In this document: positions 17,072-26,270 of the stretch, piece by piece
Numbering within the stretch: position 1 is the first letter of the stretch
Layout: each line of letters opens with the position of its first letter
Notes under the pieces: model-generated
The model's input: only the letters and a program-made list of their open reading frames with translations
Told to the model about the DNA's origin: nothing
Database searches by the model: none
Position numbers and translations under genes: made by a program
Source of the DNA: Rhodocyclaceae bacterium
Lineage (GTDB): Bacteria > Pseudomonadota > Gammaproteobacteria > Burkholderiales > Rhodocyclaceae
Direction: 5' to 3'
Assembly: GCA_030824115.1 (NCBI GenBank)
Contig: JAVBYI010000008.1
Location: forward strand, 124,001 to 188,000
DNA: 64,000 bases

Positions 17072-18511
17072 ATGAGATTACGCGGGTGGCTGATTCTGGC
17101 ATTCCTTTTTGCGCCGACGCTGGCGTACACCGACGGTCTGCCCGATCTGGGCGAACTGGAGCGCGGTGGCCTGTCCCTGACGAACGAGCGCCGCCTTGGC
17201 GAGCAGATCATGCTGGATATCCGGCGCGATCCGGCTTATCTGGATGATCCGGAGGTGGCCGGTTACATCGGTCAGTTGGGGCAACGCGTGGCCAGCCATG
17301 CCGAGGGGACACGTCATCCCTTTGAATTTTTCGTCGTCAAGGATGCCATGCTGAACGCCTTTGCCTTGCCCGGTGGCTACATTGGCGTGCATAGCGGGCT
17401 GGTACTGGCGGCGCGCTCCGAGTCTGAACTGGCGGGCGTGCTGGCGCATGAGGTGTCTCACGTCACGCAGAGCCATCTGGCGCGAATATTTGGCAAGCAA
17501 AGTCAAGCTCAACTGGTGTCTTTGTTATCGCTTGCAGTCGCCGTGCTGGCGTCGCGTAGTGCGCCGGATCTGGCCGTCGGTGCGGCGATGACCGGTCAGG
17601 CGGCGGCAGTGCAGAACCAGTTGAACTATTCGCGGGATTTTGAGCGCGAAGCGGATCGGCTCGGCCTTGATCTGCTGGAACGTGCGGGCTTTGATACGCG
17701 CGGGATGGGCAGTTTTTTCGAGCGCATGTTGCAGTTTGGCCGTCTCTATGAAAACAACGCACCGGGTTATCTGCGGACCCACCCGCTGACCACCGAGCGG
17801 ATTACCGACATGGAGAACCGCATTGCTCAGCGGCCCTACAAACAGGTGCCGGACAGCGTTGAGTTTGGGCTGGTGCGGGCGAAGCTGAAGGCCTACGATG
17901 GCACACCGGGCGATGCGGTGGCGGATTTCACAGCCCAGCTCAAGTCGGGCAAGTTTGCGCGCGAAACGGATGTGCGCTTTGGCTATGCCCATGCCTTGTT
18001 GCGTGACAACAGGGTGGCGGCTGCGGCTACGGAAGTGACGACCTTGCGGCGGCTCAAACTGGAATCCCCCATGCTGGAAACCCTGACCGCGCAAGTACAG
18101 TTACGTCGGAAGGAAGTGAGCGAGGCCTTGCAGACCTTGCAGCAGGCGCAGCAACGCTATCCCCATGTGCGGGCGCTAACGTATGTGTTGATCGACACAA
18201 AAGTCGGCGCTGGTGGGACGGCACATCTTGCCGATGCTTTGAACCTGATTGAGCGGGAATTGTTGCTGACGCCGGGGGATGCCCGTTTGCATCGCCTTCA
18301 GGCCAAAGTGTATGCCGCCCTGGGCAAGCGCTTGCTTCAGCATCGCGCACAGGCAGAGGCGTATCTGGTTGAAGGTCAGTTGGACCCGGCCATCGAGCAG
18401 TTTGAACTGGCCCGAAAAGCGGGTGATGGCAATTTCTACGAGCAATCCGAAGTGGATGCCCGTTTGCGCGAATTGAAGCAGCGCAAGATGGAGGAAATGC
18501 GCCGCCGCTAG
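17072..18511 (+). CDS. bepA: Periplasmic M48 metalloprotease/chaperone BepA (YfgC)
   Basis: A 479-residue protein with a signal peptide ([20 protein letters not shown]). The peptidase M48 domain has the zinc motif HEVSH (H126, H130) and the downstream glutamate in FEREADRLG (about 191-193). The C-terminal half has TPR repeats. BepA promotes or degrades stalled outer-membrane proteins such as LptD. A dispersed-repeat copy encodes KVGAGGTA at about residues 376-384, between two TPR helices. The start at 17072 was chosen for the signal peptide. Confidence 0.92.
   Translation: MRLRGWLILAFLFAPTLAYTDGLPDLGELERGGLSLTNERRLGEQIMLDIRRDPAYLDDPEVAGYIGQLGQRVASHAEGTRHPFEFFVVKDAMLNAFALPGGYIGVHSGLVLAARSESELAGVLAHEVSHVTQSHLARIFGKQSQAQLVSLLSLAVAVLASRSAPDLAVGAAMTGQAAAVQNQLNYSRDFEREADRLGLDLLERAGFDTRGMGSFFERMLQFGRLYENNAPGYLRTHPLTTERITDMENRIAQRPYKQVPDSVEFGLVRAKLKAYDGTPGDAVADFTAQLKSGKFARETDVRFGYAHALLRDNRVAAAATEVTTLRRLKLESPMLETLTAQVQLRRKEVSEALQTLQQAQQRYPHVRALTYVLIDTKVGAGGTAHLADALNLIERELLLTPGDARLHRLQAKVYAALGKRLLQHRAQAEAYLVEGQLDPAIEQFELARKAGDGNFYEQSEVDARLRELKQRKMEEMRRR
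18199..18222 (+). repeat. Dispersed repeat copy 6
   Basis: Four A and the core with one change (C to T at core position 12). It is in frame in bepA, encoding KVGAGGTA in a TPR loop. Confidence 0.9.
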
Positions 18512-18520
18512 GATGGCGCT

Positions 18521-18550
18521 ACCGGCTGCAGTATGAATGCCGCAGCCGGT
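18521..18550. terminator. Inverted repeat between convergent bepA and sat
   Basis: ACCGGCTGC and GCAGCCGGT form a perfect 9-base-pair stem around a 12-base loop. There is no clear T-run, so it is only a probable transcription-end hairpin. Confidence 0.5.
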
Positions 18551-18558
18551 TGGCTTGC

Positions 18559-19740
18559 TTAGAGACTTTGGTAGTACACCGAGAGAATCTTGGCGACTTC
18601 AGGACGGGAGAACTCTGGCGGCGGGGCTTCGCCACGACCGAGCATTTCGCGTACCTTGGTGCCGGACAGGGTGATGAAGTCTTCCGGCGTGTGGCCGGGG
18701 GCCTCGCGCATCATCACGACCTTGCCAAGCTTCTTCGACCAAGCCGTGTTGTCGGCCATGAACATTTCGATCAGCAACGCGCCCTTGGGTACGTCGTCGA
18801 AGATGGTCTGTGCGTCGAAGGGACCGTAGTAGTCGCCCACGCCGGCATGGTCGCGGCCGATGATGAAATGGGTAGCGCCCATGTTCTGGCGGAACACAGC
18901 ATGCAGCACGGCTTCGCGCGGGCCGGCGTAGAGCATGTCGAAGCCGTAACCGGTGACCATTGCGCTATTCGGCTTAAAGTACAACTCGACCATTTTGCGG
19001 ATGCAGGCATCACGCACAGGTGCGGGGATATCGCCTTCCTTCAGCTTGCCGAGCAGCATGTGGATGACCAGGCCATCGGCGCCCAGACGATCCATCGCCA
19101 TGTGGCAGAGTTCTTCATGGGCGCGGTGCATCGGGTTGCGGGTCTGGAATGCGACGACTTTTTTCCAGCCGCGCTCGGCGATCTCGTTGCGGATCTCGAC
19201 GGCGGTGCGGAAGGTGTCCGGGAATTCGCTCTGGAAATAGCTGAAGCTCAAGACCTTGATCGAACCGGAAACGGCAAAGCGGCCGGCGCCATTGAAGGCG
19301 GCCACGCCGGGGTGCTTCGGGTCGGTGGTGCGATAGACTTTCTCGGTCATGAGGCGCATCTGGTCTTCGCTGACCTCTTCGATGGCTGCTACGTCCATGA
19401 CGGCCAGGATCGGGTTCCCCTCGACATTAGGGTCACGCAGGGCAATGCGTTTCTGGCCCTTGATGGCGCTGATGTCGCTGGTGAGGTTCATGACCGGTAC
19501 CGGCCAGAACAGGCCGCTGGTGGTCTTCATGTTTTCGGCCACGCTGAGGGCATCGGCCAGATTCATGTAGCCGGTCAGCGGGTTGAAGTAACCTGAGCCC
19601 ATCATCACTGCGTTGGCCGCAGCGGCTGAGGAGAGCATCATCGAAGGCAGCGACGCCGCTTCGTGTGTGAGCGCACGATGCTGGTCGGGGTCGTACACGA
19701 ACAACGGTTGCAGTTGATCGGAACCGTGTGGCTTAATCAC
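18559..19740 (-). CDS. sat: Dissimilatory-type ATP sulfurylase (sulfate adenylyltransferase)
   Basis: A 393-residue homomeric sulfate adenylyltransferase. The nucleotide-binding motif QTRNPMHRAHE and the later GRDHAGVGDYYGPFDAQ match Sat. In a sulfur oxidiser it runs APS plus pyrophosphate to ATP plus sulfate, completing the AprBA reaction. I prefer the GTG at 19740, since GGAGGA lies 6 bases upstream with ideal spacing. The ATG at 19755 precedes that ribosome site and would add five residues. It is divergent from aprBA, sharing a 379-base regulatory region with an FNR-type site. Confidence 0.92.
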   Translation of the reverse strand: MIKPHGSDQLQPLFVYDPDQHRALTHEAASLPSMMLSSAAAANAVMMGSGYFNPLTGYMNLADALSVAENMKTTSGLFWPVPVMNLTSDISAIKGQKRIALRDPNVEGNPILAVMDVAAIEEVSEDQMRLMTEKVYRTTDPKHPGVAAFNGAGRFAVSGSIKVLSFSYFQSEFPDTFRTAVEIRNEIAERGWKKVVAFQTRNPMHRAHEELCHMAMDRLGADGLVIHMLLGKLKEGDIPAPVRDACIRKMVELYFKPNSAMVTGYGFDMLYAGPREAVLHAVFRQNMGATHFIIGRDHAGVGDYYGPFDAQTIFDDVPKGALLIEMFMADNTAWSKKLGKVVMMREAPGHTPEDFITLSGTKVREMLGRGEAPPPEFSRPEVAKILSVYYQSL

Positions 19741-20119
19741 TGGTGATCCTCCCATTTGAGTTTGATTTCGGACCGCGAAAAATACAATAAGCCCAAGGGC
19801 GTTTCGATCAATAATTCTTCTTCAACCGTGCCAATGACTAATTGCTGATGTCAGGGGCATAACGCGGGAAAACCGGGCATTTGATCTAGATCAAATATTC
19901 CGCGAAAACAATTGGCGGGGCTTATTCCTCAATCAAAAATCGGGATTATCTCGCCGCGCGTAAGGTGATAGCCTCCGTCGGCTTTATAAAGGATTTGAAA
20001 GCTCTGTGCTCCGCCGGAAGCGGACTCGCGATACGCCACGGCCAAGGTAGGGCACGGAAGTCAAATGGACCGCTGCTACGAAAGAACAGCGGATTGTTAG
20101 CTAGCAAGGAGAGTAAGTA
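19741..20119. promoter_or_regulatory. Divergent sat / aprBA control region
   Basis: This gene-free stretch of 379 bases separates sat (minus) from aprB (plus). It holds the FNR-type palindrome at 19880-19895 and an AT-rich segment around 19900-19940, including CTTATT (19921-19926) as a possible -10 for apr. A leader of nearly 190 bases precedes a strong ribosome site (AAGGAGAG) ahead of aprB. No ORF or dispersed-repeat copy is seen in it. Confidence 0.7.
19880..19895. promoter_or_regulatory. FNR/Anr-family binding site
   Basis: TTTGATCTAGATCAAA is a perfect 16-base palindrome containing the FNR consensus TTGAT-N4-ATCAA. Its centre is 147 bases from the sat GTG and 232 from the aprB ATG. Anaerobic or nitrogen-oxide control of sulfite oxidation is inferred. 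The target promoter is not certain. Confidence 0.75.
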
Positions 20120-20593
20120 ATGCCTACCTTTGTTCGTACCGAGAAGTGCGATGGCTGCAAGGGTCAAGATAAGACCGCTTGCATGTACATCTGCCCGCAC
20201 AACCTGATGAAGCTCGACAAGGACGGTACCGATACCGGCCACGCCATGAAGGCGTACAACCAAGAGCCGGAGCAGTGCTGGGAGTGCTATTCCTGCGTCA
20301 AGATCTGCCCGCAAGGCGCCATTGAGTGCCGTCACTACGCCGACGTCGTGCCGTTGGGTGGTTCCGTGCAGCCGCTGCGTGGTTCCGACTCGATCATGTG
20401 GACCATCAAGTTCCGCAATGGCAACATGAAGCGTTTCAAGTTCCCGATCCGCACCACACCCGAGGGTTCGATCGACCCGTTCGGTGGCAAGCCGATGCCC
20501 AAGCTGGCTGACATCGCCGCTGTCGGTTCGTTCACCCGCGACATGATGGGTGGTTTCCGTGCCGGCAACCCCGCCGAACTGATCCGCAAGTAA
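20120..20593 (+). CDS. aprB: Adenylylsulfate reductase beta subunit AprB
   Basis: A 157-residue iron-sulfur protein. The first cysteine set is CDGCKGQDKTACMYICPHNL and the second is CWECYSCVKICPQGAIEC, giving two [4Fe-4S] clusters. The long C-terminal tail (about residues 85-157) wraps AprA in known structures. It transfers electrons from the AprA flavin. An AAGGAG ribosome site precedes the ATG. aprA follows after 21 bases. Confidence 0.96.
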   Translation: MPTFVRTEKCDGCKGQDKTACMYICPHNLMKLDKDGTDTGHAMKAYNQEPEQCWECYSCVKICPQGAIECRHYADVVPLGGSVQPLRGSDSIMWTIKFRNGNMKRFKFPIRTTPEGSIDPFGGKPMPKLADIAAVGSFTRDMMGGFRAGNPAELIRK

Positions 20594-20614
20594 TTTTTGA
20601 CCGAGGAATAAAAA

Positions 20615-22642
20615 ATGGCTGGAACTTTTGACAAACCAGAAGTCGTTCAAGAAGAACTCGATGTTCTGATGATCGGTGGCGGCATGGCCTGTTGCGGCAC
20701 TGCCTACGAAATGATGCGCTGGGCCGAAGCTCTCAAGGCTGAGACCGGCAAGGAACTCAAGATCAAGCTGGTCGACAAGGCCGCGATGGACCGTTCGGGC
20801 GCTGTTGCCCAGGGCCTGTCCGCGATTAACACCTACATCGGCACCCGTCAGGACCCCGCCGATTACGCCCGTATGGTCTCCAACGACCTGATGGGTATCA
20901 CCCGCGACGACCTGGCTTACGACGTGGGCCGCAACGTGGATGACTCCGTGCATCTGTTTGAAGAGTGGGGCCTGCCGATCTGGAAGACCGCTCCCGATGG
21001 CGTGCGTCATGATGGCGCCGATGCGATCAAGGAAGGCCTGCCCCTCCTGAAGGACGGCGGCGAGCCGGTCCGTTCGGGCAAGTGGCAGATCATGATCAAC
21101 GGCGAATCCTACAAGTGGATCGTTGCTGAAGCCGCCAAGAAGGCACTCGGCCTCGACCGCATCCAGGAGCGCGTGTTCATCGTCAAGCTGATCAACGACA
21201 AGAACGACCCCTCCAAGATCGCTGGCGCCGTGGGTTTCTCAGTGCGCGAGAACAAGATCTACGTTTACAAGGCCAAGGCCATCATGCTGGCTGCCGGCGG
21301 CTGTGTGAACCTGTTCCGTCCCCGCTCCGTCGGTGAAGGTACGGGCCGCGCCTGGTACCCGGTGTGGAACGCAGGTTCCACCTACTCGATGGCGGCAGAA
21401 GCCGGCGCCGAGCTGACCATGATGGAAAACCGTTTCGTGCCCGCCCGCTTCAAGGACGGTTACGGCCCGGTTGGCGCCTGGTTCCTCCTGTTCAAGGCCC
21501 GTGCAGCCAACGCCTACGGCGAAGACTACATGACCAAGAACAAGGACATGCTGAACGACTACCCGCCCTATGGTCAGGCTGCCGTTCCCGCTTCCTGCCT
21601 GCGTAACCACCTGATGCTCAAGGAGATGAAGGAAGGTCGCGGCCCGATCTACATGGACACCGTCACCGCCCTGGCCAAGCTGGCCGAGACCCTGACGCCG
21701 AAGGAAGTGAAGCACCTCGAAGCCGAAGCCTGGGAAGACTTCCTGGATATGTGTATCGGCCAGTGCGGCATCTGGGTTGGCGAGAACATCGAGCCCGAGA
21801 AGAAGATGTCCGAGCTGATGCCGACCGAGCCCTACCTGCTCGGCTCGCACTCCGGCTGCTGCGGTATCTGGGCATCCGGCCCGACCGACGTCGGCGCACC
21901 GACCACCGAAGAACTGCCGGGCGTCCCCGCTCACCTGCCGTCAGGCTGGAACTGGGGCTACCGTGGCATGACGACGGTCAAGGGCTTGTTCACCGCCGGC
22001 GATGGCGTGGGCGCTGCCGGCCACAAGTTCTCCTCCGGTTCGCATACCGAAGGTCGTCTGGCTGCCAAGGCCATGGTCAAGTACTGCATGGACAATGCCG
22101 ACTTCACGCCGGAACTCGACACCGCACCCGAAGTGCTGGCCGAAGAGATCTGGAAGCCGGTCCGCAACTTCCTGCAGTTCAAGGATTACTCGACCGCGAT
22201 CGACGTCAACCCCAACTACATCACCCCGAAGATGCTGCAGTTCCGTCTGCAGAAGATCATGGACGAGTACGTTGCAGGCGTGGCGACCTACTACAACACC
22301 AACGACAAGATGTTGGCCGTTGCAGAAGAGAAGCTGGGCATGCTGAAGGAAGACGCCGAGAAGATGCGCGCGAAGGACCTGCACGAGCTGCTGCGTGCCT
22401 GGGAAAACTACCATCGCATCCTGACGGCCGAAGCCCACATGAAGCACATCCAGTTCCGTGAAGAGAGCCGTTACCCCGGCTTCTACTATCGCACCGACAA
22501 GAACTTCGTCGATGAGACCAACTGGCATTGCTTCGTGAACTCGATCTACGACAAGAAGACCAAGACCTGGACTTGCTTCAAGCGCAAGCACGTGGATCTG
22601 GTCGACAAGTCCAAGCTGTTCAAGGCTGCTGCACCGCACTAA
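20615..22642 (+). CDS. aprA: Adenylylsulfate reductase alpha subunit AprA
   Basis: A 675-residue flavoprotein of the fumarate reductase/succinate dehydrogenase superfamily. The FAD dinucleotide motif is LMIGGGMACCGTAYE, and MDRSGAVAQGLSAINTYIG follows. The C-terminal region includes RWENYHRILTAEAH-like and YPGFYYRTDKNFVDE stretches typical of AprA. It oxidises sulfite plus AMP to APS in the cytoplasm, in the oxidative direction inferred from context (sat neighbour, no qmo or dsr genes in the window). Ribosome site GAGGAA. A terminator-like hairpin follows. Confidence 0.96.
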   Translation: MAGTFDKPEVVQEELDVLMIGGGMACCGTAYEMMRWAEALKAETGKELKIKLVDKAAMDRSGAVAQGLSAINTYIGTRQDPADYARMVSNDLMGITRDDLAYDVGRNVDDSVHLFEEWGLPIWKTAPDGVRHDGADAIKEGLPLLKDGGEPVRSGKWQIMINGESYKWIVAEAAKKALGLDRIQERVFIVKLINDKNDPSKIAGAVGFSVRENKIYVYKAKAIMLAAGGCVNLFRPRSVGEGTGRAWYPVWNAGSTYSMAAEAGAELTMMENRFVPARFKDGYGPVGAWFLLFKARAANAYGEDYMTKNKDMLNDYPPYGQAAVPASCLRNHLMLKEMKEGRGPIYMDTVTALAKLAETLTPKEVKHLEAEAWEDFLDMCIGQCGIWVGENIEPEKKMSELMPTEPYLLGSHSGCCGIWASGPTDVGAPTTEELPGVPAHLPSGWNWGYRGMTTVKGLFTAGDGVGAAGHKFSSGSHTEGRLAAKAMVKYCMDNADFTPELDTAPEVLAEEIWKPVRNFLQFKDYSTAIDVNPNYITPKMLQFRLQKIMDEYVAGVATYYNTNDKMLAVAEEKLGMLKEDAEKMRAKDLHELLRAWENYHRILTAEAHMKHIQFREESRYPGFYYRTDKNFVDETNWHCFVNSIYDKKTKTWTCFKRKHVDLVDKSKLFKAAAPH

Positions 22643-22662
22643 GCACGGCAAGCTGTAACATG

Positions 22663-22692
22663 CAGGCCGGACGCCCTCGGGCTTCCGGCCTG
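22663..22692 (+). terminator. Terminator-like hairpin after aprA
   Basis: CAGGCCGGA pairs with TCCGGCCTG around a short GC-rich loop, followed by the weak T-stretch TTTCATTT, 20 bases after the aprA stop. Confidence 0.7.
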
Positions 22693-22738
22693 TTTCATTT
22701 ATAAAGTCCTAACCCCCTAGCTGTTACGAGGTTTTTCA

Positions 22739-23692
22739 ATGTCGACGCCAGAAAACAATATGCCCGTGAGCCCCGTGGTTCCCACCATGTACGATGAGAG
22801 CAAGGAAATTCAGTTTTCCTGCCACAAGGGTATTGGTTGCTGGAACGCCTGTTGCGCCAACATCGACATTTCCCTGACCCCCTACGACATCATCCGCCTC
22901 AAGAAACGCCTTGGCATGACCTCGACGCAGTTCCTGCGCGACTACACCGTGCCCTACGAGATGGAAAAGGACGGCATCGCCGGCGTGAAATTCCGCCCGG
23001 TCGATAATGGCACCGCCTGTCGCTTCATGCAGCCTGAAGGCTGTGCGGTCTATGAAGACCGTCCCACCGCCTGCCGCTATTACCCGGTGGCGCTGCTGTC
23101 GATGCGCAAGCAGGACGAATACACCGATACCCAGTCCTACGCACTGGTCGAGGAAGAGCACTGTAAGGGCCATCAGGTCGCACGCCGTCTTACCATCGCC
23201 GACTATCGAAAGGAGCAGGGCGTTATCGAATACGACGACCTGGCGCGCGGCTGGCGACAGCTGGTCCTGAAGAAAAAATCCTCCGGCCCCACCATCGGTT
23301 CGCTGTCGCTGAAGAGCCGCCAGCTCTTCTTCATGGCCTGCTACGACATTGATACCTTCCACAACTTCGTCGAGAGCGAAGCCTTCGGCAAGCTGTTCAA
23401 GCTCGGTGCCGACGAAAAGGCCATGCTGATGGCCGACGATGTCGAGCTGATGCAGTTCTCTTTCCGCTTCCTCAAGCAGGTGCTGTTTGGCGAGCAGAGC
23501 ATCGCGCTCGACGAGCAGGCTGCACAGGAGCGCCTCACCAAGTGGCAGGCGCGTCAGGCTGAAATCGAGAAGGAAGCCGCCGACAAACGTGCCGAATACG
23601 AGCGCAAGATGCTCGAAGAGGGCATCGATGAAGATGCGTCCGGCCTCGGCTTCTGTGACGACGAAGCGGGCGGCTGCGGCGGCAAAGGCTGA
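22739..23692 (+). CDS. YkgJ-family cysteine cluster protein
   Basis: A 317-residue protein of the UPF0153/YkgJ (CxxxxCxxCC) zinc/iron-chelating family. The cysteine set includes CHKGIGCWNACC, ACRFMQPEGCAVYEDRPTAC and later EHCKGH. The C-terminal third is a charged coiled coil (residues about 255-300) ending in a Gly/Cys-rich tail (CDDEAGGCGGKG). The biochemical role of this family is unknown. It lies just downstream of aprBA but behind a hairpin, so a functional link is only suggested. Its TGA directly abuts the UGDH stop of the opposite strand (TGATCA, zero gap). Confidence 0.75.
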   Translation: MSTPENNMPVSPVVPTMYDESKEIQFSCHKGIGCWNACCANIDISLTPYDIIRLKKRLGMTSTQFLRDYTVPYEMEKDGIAGVKFRPVDNGTACRFMQPEGCAVYEDRPTACRYYPVALLSMRKQDEYTDTQSYALVEEEHCKGHQVARRLTIADYRKEQGVIEYDDLARGWRQLVLKKKSSGPTIGSLSLKSRQLFFMACYDIDTFHNFVESEAFGKLFKLGADEKAMLMADDVELMQFSFRFLKQVLFGEQSIALDEQAAQERLTKWQARQAEIEKEAADKRAEYERKMLEEGIDEDASGLGFCDDEAGGCGGKG

Positions 23693-25000
23693 TCAGAGCC
23701 GCCAGTGCGGGTGGTCGCCGGCATCGCCATCGCGAATCACCGATTTCACATCAATGACAATGCCTGCAGGCTGCAGATTGGCTAGCAGTTTCGCTGGCGG
23801 CATCTCGCGGTACGCCTGATGCGCAACGGCAAGCACCAGCGCAGCGGCCGACTGCGGTAAGTCGGCCCACGGTATCAGCGTCACGCCGTATTCGTGCCAT
23901 GCCGCGGCCGGATCGGCGAGTGGGTCATGCACGACCACTGAGCAACCATAATTCTGCAGTTCGCGGATGACATCGATCACCTTGCTGTTGCGTAGGTCCG
24001 GGCAGTCCTCCTTGAAGGTCAGCCCCAGCAGGATGACCTGCGCGCCCTTGATCGGCAAGCCTTGCCGGATCATCTGCTGGATGGTTTTCTCGGCGATGAA
24101 TTTGCCCATGCCATCGTTGATGCGCCGCCCCGCCAGGATGACCTGCGGCTGATAACCGAGTTGTTCGGCCTTGTGCGTCAGGTAGTAGGGATCGACGCCG
24201 ATGCAGTGGCCGCCGACCAGCCCGGGCTTGAATTTCAGGAAATTCCACTTAGTACCGGCCGCGGCGAGTACCTCGCCGGTGTCGATGCCCATGCGATCGA
24301 AGATGATCGCCAGTTCGTTCATCAGGGCAATATTCAGGTCGCGTTGGGTGTTCTCGATCACCTTGGCGGCTTCGGCCACCTTAATCGAATTGGCTCGATG
24401 GACACCTGCCGTGACGATGGCCTCATAGAGCGCGGCGACCTTGTCGAGCGTCGCTGGACTGTCGCCGGCAACCACCTTGGTAATTTTGGTCAGCGTGTGT
24501 TCGCGATCGCCCGGATTGATCCGCTCCGGGCTGTAGCCGACATGGAAATCTTCGCGCCACTTCAAACCGGAATGCTGTTCCAGCACCGGGATGCAGATTT
24601 CCTCCGTAGCACCCGGATAGACGGTGGATTCGTAGATCACCGTGGCGCCGCGTTTCAGGTGCTGGCCGGCCGTGATGCTGGCGGCGATCAGCGGACCGAA
24701 ATCCGGCAGGTTGGCGGCATCGACGGGCGTCGGGATGGCCAGAATCAAAAAGTCGGCGCTGGCGAGACGGCATGGATCGGTGGTGCATTCGAGCTGCGTG
24801 GCAGCACGCAATTCCGCAGAAGAGATTTCGCCGGTCGGGTCGCTAAATGACTGATAAGCGACGACCTTGGCGGCGGATAAATCGTAGCCGATGGTCTTGA
24901 AGCGCTGGCCAAACGCGACGGCCAGCGGCAGGCCGACATAGCCCAGGCCGATCACAGCAACCGTGGTGGCAACTGAGGCGTCAGCAATGACTGATGACAT
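23693..25000 (-). CDS. Nucleotide sugar dehydrogenase (TviB/WbpA-like UDP-HexNAc 6-dehydrogenase)
   Basis: A 435-residue UDP-glucose/GDP-mannose dehydrogenase-family protein. The NAD motif VAVIGLGYVGLPLA is near residue 14. The catalytic-cysteine motif GGHCIGVDPYYL and the C-terminal LGLTFKEDCPDLRNSKV are present. These match the Vi-antigen TviB / WbpA branch that makes UDP-HexNAc uronic acids. It is the last gene of a four-gene overlapping set (20-base overlap with the CapK-like gene). A dispersed-repeat copy encodes RLASADFL at about residues 77-85, within the Rossmann fold just before the conserved IPTPVD. Confidence 0.9.
   Translation of the reverse strand: MSSVIADASVATTVAVIGLGYVGLPLAVAFGQRFKTIGYDLSAAKVVAYQSFSDPTGEISSAELRAATQLECTTDPCRLASADFLILAIPTPVDAANLPDFGPLIAASITAGQHLKRGATVIYESTVYPGATEEICIPVLEQHSGLKWREDFHVGYSPERINPGDREHTLTKITKVVAGDSPATLDKVAALYEAIVTAGVHRANSIKVAEAAKVIENTQRDLNIALMNELAIIFDRMGIDTGEVLAAAGTKWNFLKFKPGLVGGHCIGVDPYYLTHKAEQLGYQPQVILAGRRINDGMGKFIAEKTIQQMIRQGLPIKGAQVILLGLTFKEDCPDLRNSKVIDVIRELQNYGCSVVVHDPLADPAAAWHEYGVTLIPWADLPQSAAALVLAVAHQAYREMPPAKLLANLQPAGIVIDVKSVIRDGDAGDHPHWRL
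24747..24771 (+). repeat. Dispersed repeat copy 7
   Basis: Five A and the core with one change (G to A at core position 14). It is antisense to the sugar dehydrogenase gene, where it encodes RLASADF. Confidence 0.9.
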
Positions 25001-26270
25001 AGCGATGTTTTCCCGAGGCGGTGCGGTCGATGGCGGTGACGCATTTAACCGTCAAATCGAGGGTTGCTCCAAGTTCGCGCTGAAGCTTTTGCTGCAGATC
25101 CCTTTCTTCGGATGGTTCAGCGACCACGTGCAGTTCGATCTTGCCGGGCATATGCTGGATGAACTGGTAATGCGCGATCTGCGTCTGGCCATACAGCAGC
25201 CGGTTGAGGAAGGATGGATGAAGACGCCGCCCATCCGTGGTGACAATGAAATCATTCTTGCGGCACAAGCCCATCGCCATCAGCGGGAAGGGCAGACCGC
25301 AGTCGCATGTCTCGTCCAGCAATTCGCCTGAATCACCATTCTCGTAGCGGATCATTGGCATCAGCCGGTTGGTCAGCGAGGTGACGAGCAGAGCGCCCTC
25401 ATTTTCTCCCTGTTGCGACTCCAGCCAGACCATGTCGGTAAATACGTGCATGCGGCCGTGGCGACACTCGCAGGCGATGTTGGGGATCTCGCGGCTGCCA
25501 TACTGGTTGAACACCTTGCAGCCAAAGGCCTCTTCCATCAGATGACGTTGCGTGTCGTCGAGCATCTCGGCGGTGGAATAGACGCCGATTAGGCTGGCGG
25601 GCATGTTCAGTCGCCGGTCGATAACGAAGCGCGCCAGCGCGGCGAGAATCGAGGCGTAGCCTTGCAGCAGGACAGGGCGGTAGCGCTGGATGCAACGCGC
25701 CCAATCCTGCAAGTTGTGTTCGGAAACTTCATGCGCGGGCAGCGTCTTTTCGGCGGCGATGAAGTCGCCGAGGCGTTCGCCGCCAAAGACGCCACCCACC
25801 ACGGTGTCCTGCCGTGCGCCCCAGAAATTCAGGATCTTCTGCCCCGGTCGCCAGCCTGAGAGCATGTAGCTGCGCATCATGCCGGCGCGCATCAGCTCAT
25901 GTTTGGCCGCGTTGTAATAGAAGGCGAGCGGCTTGCCGGTCGAGCCGCCGGTGTGGCCGATCGGTGTGGTGTGGGGATTATGGTCACGGGCCAGCAGGTC
26001 GGGCAGGCGGGTGCGCACCTCGTCCTTCGTCAGGATCGGCAGGTCGCCGATCTGCCAGTCATCCGGCAAGCTTGCAAAGCGTTCGCCGTAATAAACGGTG
26101 TTGGCACGGGCGAAGTCGACCATGGCGCGCAGGTCATCCTGCTGCTTGCGGTGTAGTTGATCGGGCGTCAGCGCCTGGGTGGCGAGCAGGCCGTCGAGCA
26201 GTTGATAACGCAGCGGCTGCCGGCGACGGTGCAGCCAGGCTTTCAGTGCGGACAAAGTGCTGACTCCCAA
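24981..26270 (-). CDS. CapK/PaaK-like adenylate-forming ligase
   Basis: A 429-residue member of the phenylacetate-CoA-ligase-like branch named after the capsule protein CapK. The nucleotide motif HTGGSTGKPLAFY, QYGSREIPNIACEC and MIRYENGDSGELLDETCDCGL are typical. The last includes cysteines that may bind zinc. Such proteins activate carboxylates and occur in polysaccharide clusters with an unclear acylation role. It overlaps the upstream glycosyltransferase gene by 28 bases and the downstream dehydrogenase by 20. The start at 26270 is the first ATG of the frame. Confidence 0.8.
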   Translation of the reverse strand: MGVSTLSALKAWLHRRRQPLRYQLLDGLLATQALTPDQLHRKQQDDLRAMVDFARANTVYYGERFASLPDDWQIGDLPILTKDEVRTRLPDLLARDHNPHTTPIGHTGGSTGKPLAFYYNAAKHELMRAGMMRSYMLSGWRPGQKILNFWGARQDTVVGGVFGGERLGDFIAAEKTLPAHEVSEHNLQDWARCIQRYRPVLLQGYASILAALARFVIDRRLNMPASLIGVYSTAEMLDDTQRHLMEEAFGCKVFNQYGSREIPNIACECRHGRMHVFTDMVWLESQQGENEGALLVTSLTNRLMPMIRYENGDSGELLDETCDCGLPFPLMAMGLCRKNDFIVTTDGRRLHPSFLNRLLYGQTQIAHYQFIQHMPGKIELHVVAEPSEERDLQQKLQRELGATLDLTVKCVTAIDRTASGKHRYVISHC

